DNA of 64,000 nt, from the NCBI GenBank assembly GCA_905214795.1, contig CAJMNM010000006.1:1-64000 (forward strand). The letters run 5' to 3'. The translations under genes and the position numbers were made by a program. The stretch is from an uncultured bacterium. Lineage in GTDB: Bacteria; Bacteroidota; Bacteroidia; Bacteroidales; Bacteroidaceae. Numbering within the stretch: position 1 is the stretch's first letter; the number at the start of each line of letters is the position of its first letter. Positions 63,801-64,000 of the stretch are shown in pieces. The notes under the pieces were generated by a model that searched no databases, had not been told where the DNA came from, and was given only the letters and a program-made list of their open reading frames with translations.

Positions 63801-64000
63801 TCTTATCATCAATATAAGTTGTTATAACCTGTTTACGGACTTCTATCTTAACATGATGATATTCTTTTAATAATTGTTCTTTAGTCAGGAATGCGCCGAG
63901 ATTCACATCCGAGAAAGAATAAGTTCCATTAACTCTCAAATGACGGCGCAAAATAGGATATGAAGCATCACGAGCGTTGAAAGACCACATATGGAAATTC
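60838..64000 (-). CDS. Alpha-L-rhamnosidase, GH78 (5' end outside the window)
   Basis: The frame stays open to the window edge (the bases at 63991-64000 continue without a stop), so the N terminus is missing. About 1050 residues are visible. A galactose-binding-like sandwich appears near 155-350 (FDELKPGWTDYRNEVFYSTYD), with DGETYDARREKNW around 298-310. The catalytic (alpha/alpha)6 barrel starts near 500, with the GH78 catalytic segment PQRDERLGWTGDTQIF (about 534-549) and WERWDSYTKDGGFN further on. The end (about 965-1050) reads MDLQPNPFTDYLEIHADEP...NPGVYIVYV...KVIKM, a classic Por/T9SS sorting domain. It releases L-rhamnose from glycans such as pectin rhamnogalacturonan. Confidence 0.9.
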   Translation of the reverse strand, partial: NFHMWSFNARDASYPILRRHLRVNGTYSFSDVNLGAFLTKEQLLKEYHHVKIEVRKQVITTYIDDKKVDTYTDTSGRLHLGEIGFRAFFDKTMDEEAFYDNVKLTVYDSENQPTETFSEDFEGPGNAFDGGEIVIDNGQKVLCVSSPYDENCVMRQAEQGMPIFRKKFVANASVKRARLYASALGVYDVFINGERVGRKMDDGSVRFDELKPGWTDYRNEVFYSTYDVTDLLREGNNAIGAQVSRGWWKGAIAHGIYGTPEPGFIAKLYIEYEDGSTQCIVTDTDWLSAYCGPLILGDIYDGETYDARREKNWSMPDYDDSSWYKTAENTDFNGELVAWEGPTVQVRKTLCRRPQTITVYDGVDNTGTTYGQIHVVRTLSGNDALQLKAGETAIFDMGQNMVGWVRFTAKGEAGTQLKFRFGEMLNDTGDANRADDGPGGSVYTYNLRTAKATLMYTLNGDKDGENYAPSSTFFGFRYCQVTASADVELTGLTGEVVGSALEETATFETDHPDVNQLYSNIIWGQRGNFLSIPTDCPQRDERLGWTGDTQIFSRTACYNSDARAFYRKWMRDMRHGQRADGAYPDTAPFCNFWGYSNAAWGDAGVIVPWTVYLMTGDTEILTDNYKSMCSYMDFMAGQSGGGFTYNGAGVSFGDWLAYESMDARYVSVCYYAYVAELMSKIAGVLGKEGNEDYQADALKYAELHEAIKKEYQSRYIGADGLPTVATQTAYLLPLQFDLLSEDSKKKVQTALRNKIVGNGYKLSTGFVGTGSLNQTLSQNGMDDLAYDLLLQRDNPSWLYSVDQGATTIWERWDSYTKDGGFNKHPWIMNSFNHYAYGVVAEWLYRYVAGIEADEAAPGFKHFVLQPTPDIRETLPQNQVRINRAEASHRSAYGLISSEWKFNEDGGLDYQATVPANTTATLYLPLITDTDEITESGKALEDVEGITYKGVENGCAVMELVSGTYHFNVVPKDPDAVKKTTALNMDLQPNPFTDYLEIHADEPIKELTVYGSDGNLVCKQSTGGRLNTTSWNPGVYIVYVTSEEATNVRKVIKM

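Noticed and set aside
1..64000. CRISPR arrays, tRNA genes and integrase- or transposase-encoding elements
   Set aside because: No evenly spaced direct repeats, cloverleaf-like sequences or recombinase genes were found on either strand by eye. A dedicated scan could still find a single tRNA.

Overview
The window looks like a chromosomal segment of a gut-type member of the Bacteroidales (Bacteroidota). Evidence: Bacteroidota-style promoters (TAnnTTTG -7 boxes, some with a TTTG/TTG -33 box), weak Shine-Dalgarno sequences, a NigD-like lipoprotein, FucP-type MFS and TonB-dependent receptor genes, a DUF5686 protein, a malic enzyme-phosphotransacetylase fusion, and large multidomain secreted glycoside hydrolases ending in Por/T9SS-like sorting domains. 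The genus cannot be fixed from sequence reading alone. No rRNA, tRNA, CRISPR array, integrase or transposase gene was found.

Layout. 1-7.1 kb: housekeeping genes (OmpA-family porin, murF, folP-cdaA, pta-ackA). 7.1-19.5 kb: an export and signalling island. One ABC ATPase with an FtsX/MacB-type permease (+ strand) faces a TolC-adaptor-permease operon (- strand), followed by an NtrC-type response regulator and a sensor kinase. Both transporter operons have a sigma-54 (-24/-12) promoter, and 65-66 bp upstream of each lies the same pair of palindromes (GTGCG-N4-CGCAC type, 21 bp apart). The regulator, its sites and its targets can therefore be read together. 19.5-31.6 kb: lpxH, DUF59, radC, glycosyltransferase, efp, rpmH, PASTA protein, rluD, ddl, acyltransferase, nigD-like, queE/queD, DUF454, ispE and an hsp20 gene with its own sigma-54 promoter.

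31.8-41.2 kb: an unusual set consisting of an ATP-grasp protein, a CDP-alcohol phosphatidyltransferase, a HAD protein, a FucP-like transporter, a DUF5686 protein, a PfkB kinase and a nucleotidyltransferase. Together these have the enzyme types needed to activate an alcohol and attach it to a lipid. 41.3-53.5 kb: META lipoprotein, two very small genes, tsaC-type synthase, maeB, VanZ/TonB receptor, an NSS transporter, a helix-hairpin-helix protein and lrgA/lrgB. 53.6-64 kb: three large secreted carbohydrate-active enzymes (GH27-type, an unassigned clan-A-like hydrolase, and a GH78 rhamnosidase cut by the window end), suggesting pectin or arabinogalactan breakdown.

Two about 430-470 bp non-coding elements (near 10.6-11.1 kb and 43.0-43.5 kb) are inverted copies of one repeat family. 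Each has compound CCTTCACCCCTTCACA-type inverted ends and a conserved core, and they resemble a MITE or a structured intergenic repeat.
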